From Mitsuaria sp. PDC51 (GTDB lineage Bacteria; Pseudomonadota; Gammaproteobacteria; Burkholderiales; Burkholderiaceae_C): a stretch of DNA of 64,000 nt. Positions 62,262 through 64,000 of this stretch are shown here, piece by piece. The stretch is from positions 806,001-870,000 of the forward strand of contig NZ_FOZE01000001.1 of assembly GCF_900113225.1 (NCBI RefSeq), in the 5' to 3' direction. Below the pieces are notes generated by a model, which worked only from the letters and a program-made list of their open reading frames with translations, made no database searches and had not been told where the DNA came from. The first letter of the stretch is position 1, and the number at the start of each line of letters is the position of its first letter. The position numbers were made by a program, and so were the translations under genes.

Positions 62262-64000
62262 ATGACACGCGAGATGAGGGCTGGATCGAACGGACCGCGA
62301 GGCACGCGGGCCCCGCAACGCGGCGCGCTGCGATGGCCTTCGCGCTGGGCCTGGGCCCAAGCGGTGCTGGCGTTGGCGGTGACGGCGGTCGTCGCGCTGC
62401 TGTGGTTCGCGCGCCCGCAGGCCGGACCGATCGCGCGGCTCGACGGCCTCGTGCAGGACGCGCAAATCCAGTGGCGCGGTCGGCTCACGCCCGGCACGAC
62501 CTATCCGATCACGCTGGTGCAGTTCGATGACGCCAGCGCCGCGCGCTTCGGCAGCATGGCGCCGGCGCGACCGCTGCTCGCCGAGGCGATCGCGCGGGTG
62601 CAGGCCGCTCAGCCTCGCCTCATCGCGATCGACCTGCCGATGCAGGACGCGCGGCCCGACGGCGACGCCGCGCTGGCGGCCGCCATGCGCGGTGGCGCGC
62701 CGGTGCTGCTGCCGTTCGCGCTGCCGCCCGCCTCGATCTCCGCGGCCTCCGCCTCGCCCACCGCCCCCTTGCCCCCAGCCGAAGCGCCGGCACTCGAGCC
62801 AGCCGCGGCCGTACCGCCCGCGCTGCGCGCCCAGGCCTTCCTCAACGTCGAGGGCGAGCCCCGCAGCGCGCTGCGTCCGGCGCGCGCGGACTCGCCGCCG
62901 GAGCCGCTGCTGTCGGCGGCGAAGTCGCTGGGCCATGCGCAGCTGGTGCGCGAGGCCGACGGCGCGGTGCGTCACGAGTTGCCGGCCCTGCCGCTGGACG
63001 GCGCGGCCTATCCGTCGCTGGCGCTGCGCATTGCCGGCGACGCGATGCGTCAGCCCTGGTCCGAGGCCACGCTGCGCTGGAGTCGCGACCTGCGCTGGGG
63101 CACGCTGCGCGTGCCGCTGGACCTGCTGTCGCGCCAGGGCGTGAATCCCTACGGCCCGGCCGGCACCTTTCCGTCGGTGTCGCTGGCCGACCTGCTCGAC
63201 GGCAAGGTGCCCGACGAGGCGCTGCGCCACCGCATCGTGATCCTGGGCGTGTCGGCGCGCGGGGCCGGCGCCGCTTTCCCCACGCCGTTCGACGCCGGCC
63301 TGCCCGACGCGGAGCGGCTCGCGACCGTCGTCGACAACCTCCTGACCGGCCGCACGCTGACGCGACCGTCCTGGGCTCCGCTCGCGGAACTGGCCGCGCT
63401 GCTGGCGCTGCCGCTGCTGTGCGCGGCGCTGCTGGCACGCGGCCGGTTGTGGCTCGGACTGCTTGGCGTCGCGCTGCTGGTGGGCGCAGGCCTGGCCGCG
63501 GCGCAGTGGGCCTTCGAGGACCGCTTCCTCGTGCTTGCGCTCGGCCATCCGCTGCTGGCGGTCGCCGCGGCGAGCGTGGGCGTGCTCGGCCTGCGCGGGC
63601 TCGCCGCCTGGTCGCGACGGCGGGCGGCGTGGCGTCGCCTGAAACTCAGCGAGGAACGCCATGTGCTCGCCGCGCAGGGCGCCAACGACGGCCTCTGGGA
63701 CTGGGACATCGCGACGGACCGGCTGGAGGTGTCGGCGCGATGGCTGGCGCTGATGGGCGACGCGGCGAGCGGTGCGGGCGGCGGCAGTGACGCAGCTGTC
63801 GGTGCCAGTGCCCGTGCAAGCGCCGCTGCTGGCGCTGCTACCGGTGCAGGTACTGATGCTGGTGCCGGTGCCGGTGCTCGGTCGAACGAACGGCCGGACG
63901 GCATCGCGCGCTTCACGCGTCCGTTGGACGACGCGGCCGCCGGCCTCTTCCGCGCTGAGCTCGACGCGCACCTGCAGGGCCGCAGCCTGCAGTTCCACCA
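62262..64000 (+). CDS. CHASE2-PAS sensor protein, N-terminal part (runs off the window)
   Basis: At least 579 residues are coded, and the frame is open at the window end. An N-terminal helix (about 27-48) leads to a periplasmic CHASE2 domain (about 60-365; ITLVQFDDASAARFG, PRLIAIDLPMQD, RIVILGVSARG). Three membrane helices follow (about 370-450), then a PAS domain (EERHVLAAQGANDGLWDWDIATDRLEVSARW) interrupted by an Ala/Gly-rich stretch (about 507-545). Such proteins usually end in GGDEF/EAL or histidine kinase domains, which lie beyond the edge. GAGGGA lies 5 nt before ATG 62262. Confidence 0.85.
   Translation, partial: MTREMRAGSNGPRGTRAPQRGALRWPSRWAWAQAVLALAVTAVVALLWFARPQAGPIARLDGLVQDAQIQWRGRLTPGTTYPITLVQFDDASAARFGSMAPARPLLAEAIARVQAAQPRLIAIDLPMQDARPDGDAALAAAMRGGAPVLLPFALPPASISAASASPTAPLPPAEAPALEPAAAVPPALRAQAFLNVEGEPRSALRPARADSPPEPLLSAAKSLGHAQLVREADGAVRHELPALPLDGAAYPSLALRIAGDAMRQPWSEATLRWSRDLRWGTLRVPLDLLSRQGVNPYGPAGTFPSVSLADLLDGKVPDEALRHRIVILGVSARGAGAAFPTPFDAGLPDAERLATVVDNLLTGRTLTRPSWAPLAELAALLALPLLCAALLARGRLWLGLLGVALLVGAGLAAAQWAFEDRFLVLALGHPLLAVAAASVGVLGLRGLAAWSRRRAAWRRLKLSEERHVLAAQGANDGLWDWDIATDRLEVSARWLALMGDAASGAGGGSDAAVGASARASAAAGAATGAGTDAGAGAGARSNERPDGIARFTRPLDDAAAGLFRAELDAHLQGRSLQFH

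Noticed and set aside
61089-63998. 969-residue minus-strand frame
   Set aside because: The part beyond 62048 is antisense to the CHASE2 sensor gene and low in complexity; the real gene starts at 62048.

Overview
The window is about 70% G+C and reads as chromosomal DNA of a Burkholderiales bacterium, probably from the Roseateles/Mitsuaria/Rubrivivax neighbourhood. This is inferred from the phasin, the cysI-DUF934-cysH-cysD-cysN-cobA sulfate operon, the many TonB and lipoprotein systems, and GCCCCC-type intergenic palindromes. No rRNA, CRISPR array, transposase or integrase gene was seen.

Layout. 1-4070: end of a nucleoside/sugar-type ABC permease, its BMP-family lipoprotein, a secreted S9 peptidase, and a cold-shock-domain protein with a membrane tail behind a structured leader. 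4174-12519: a TonB receptor, a small membrane protein, a LacI-type repressor with an operator at its own start codon, a receiver-only response regulator overlapping a DUF1275 membrane gene, a DUF4124 protein and a large exported protein of unknown function. 12531-14120: an A+T-rich islet with one foreign-looking gene (nuclease-like domain plus XRE helix-turn-helix) beside two tRNA-Asn genes. 14157-16566: a TonB receptor behind a TPP riboswitch, so probably a thiamin-compound transporter. 16732-21834: an NmrA-like reductase, a small membrane protein and a four-gene PspA/YqiJ/flotillin membrane-stress operon. 22016-29646: an ATPase-type transcription regulator, a 187-nt array with 11-nt period, and a tripartite EmrAB-NodT-type efflux operon. 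29722-34653: a 1643-residue TPR protein with an embedded C39-like cysteine peptidase domain.

34756-42795: sulfate assimilation on the minus strand. It contains cysI, DUF934, cysH, cysD, cysN and cobA, followed by ferredoxin fdxA and a ferredoxin-NADP reductase. There is no cysJ or cysC, so sulfate probably goes to APS, is reduced directly to sulfite, and is then reduced to sulfide with electrons from NADPH through FNR and ferredoxin, while CobA makes the siroheme precursor. 42840-53805: YbiB, a small beta-barrel, ornithine cyclodeaminase with a divergent Lrp regulator, PncB, a penicillin-acylase-family hydrolase, a patatin lipoprotein, YdeI and a TetR regulator. 53914-64000: a phasin, an HDAC-family protein, a thioesterase/nitroreductase pair, a 2-hydroxyacid dehydrogenase, RmuC, an MFS transporter, REP-like tandem hairpins, an exported protein of unknown function, and the start of a CHASE2-PAS sensor that runs off the end.

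The leads most worth following are the nuclease-like/XRE fusion beside tRNA-Asn, the TPP riboswitch with two extra hairpins controlling a TonB receptor, the TPR/C39 giant protein, and the 17-unit 11-nt array. All calls come from reading the sequence; no database search was run.
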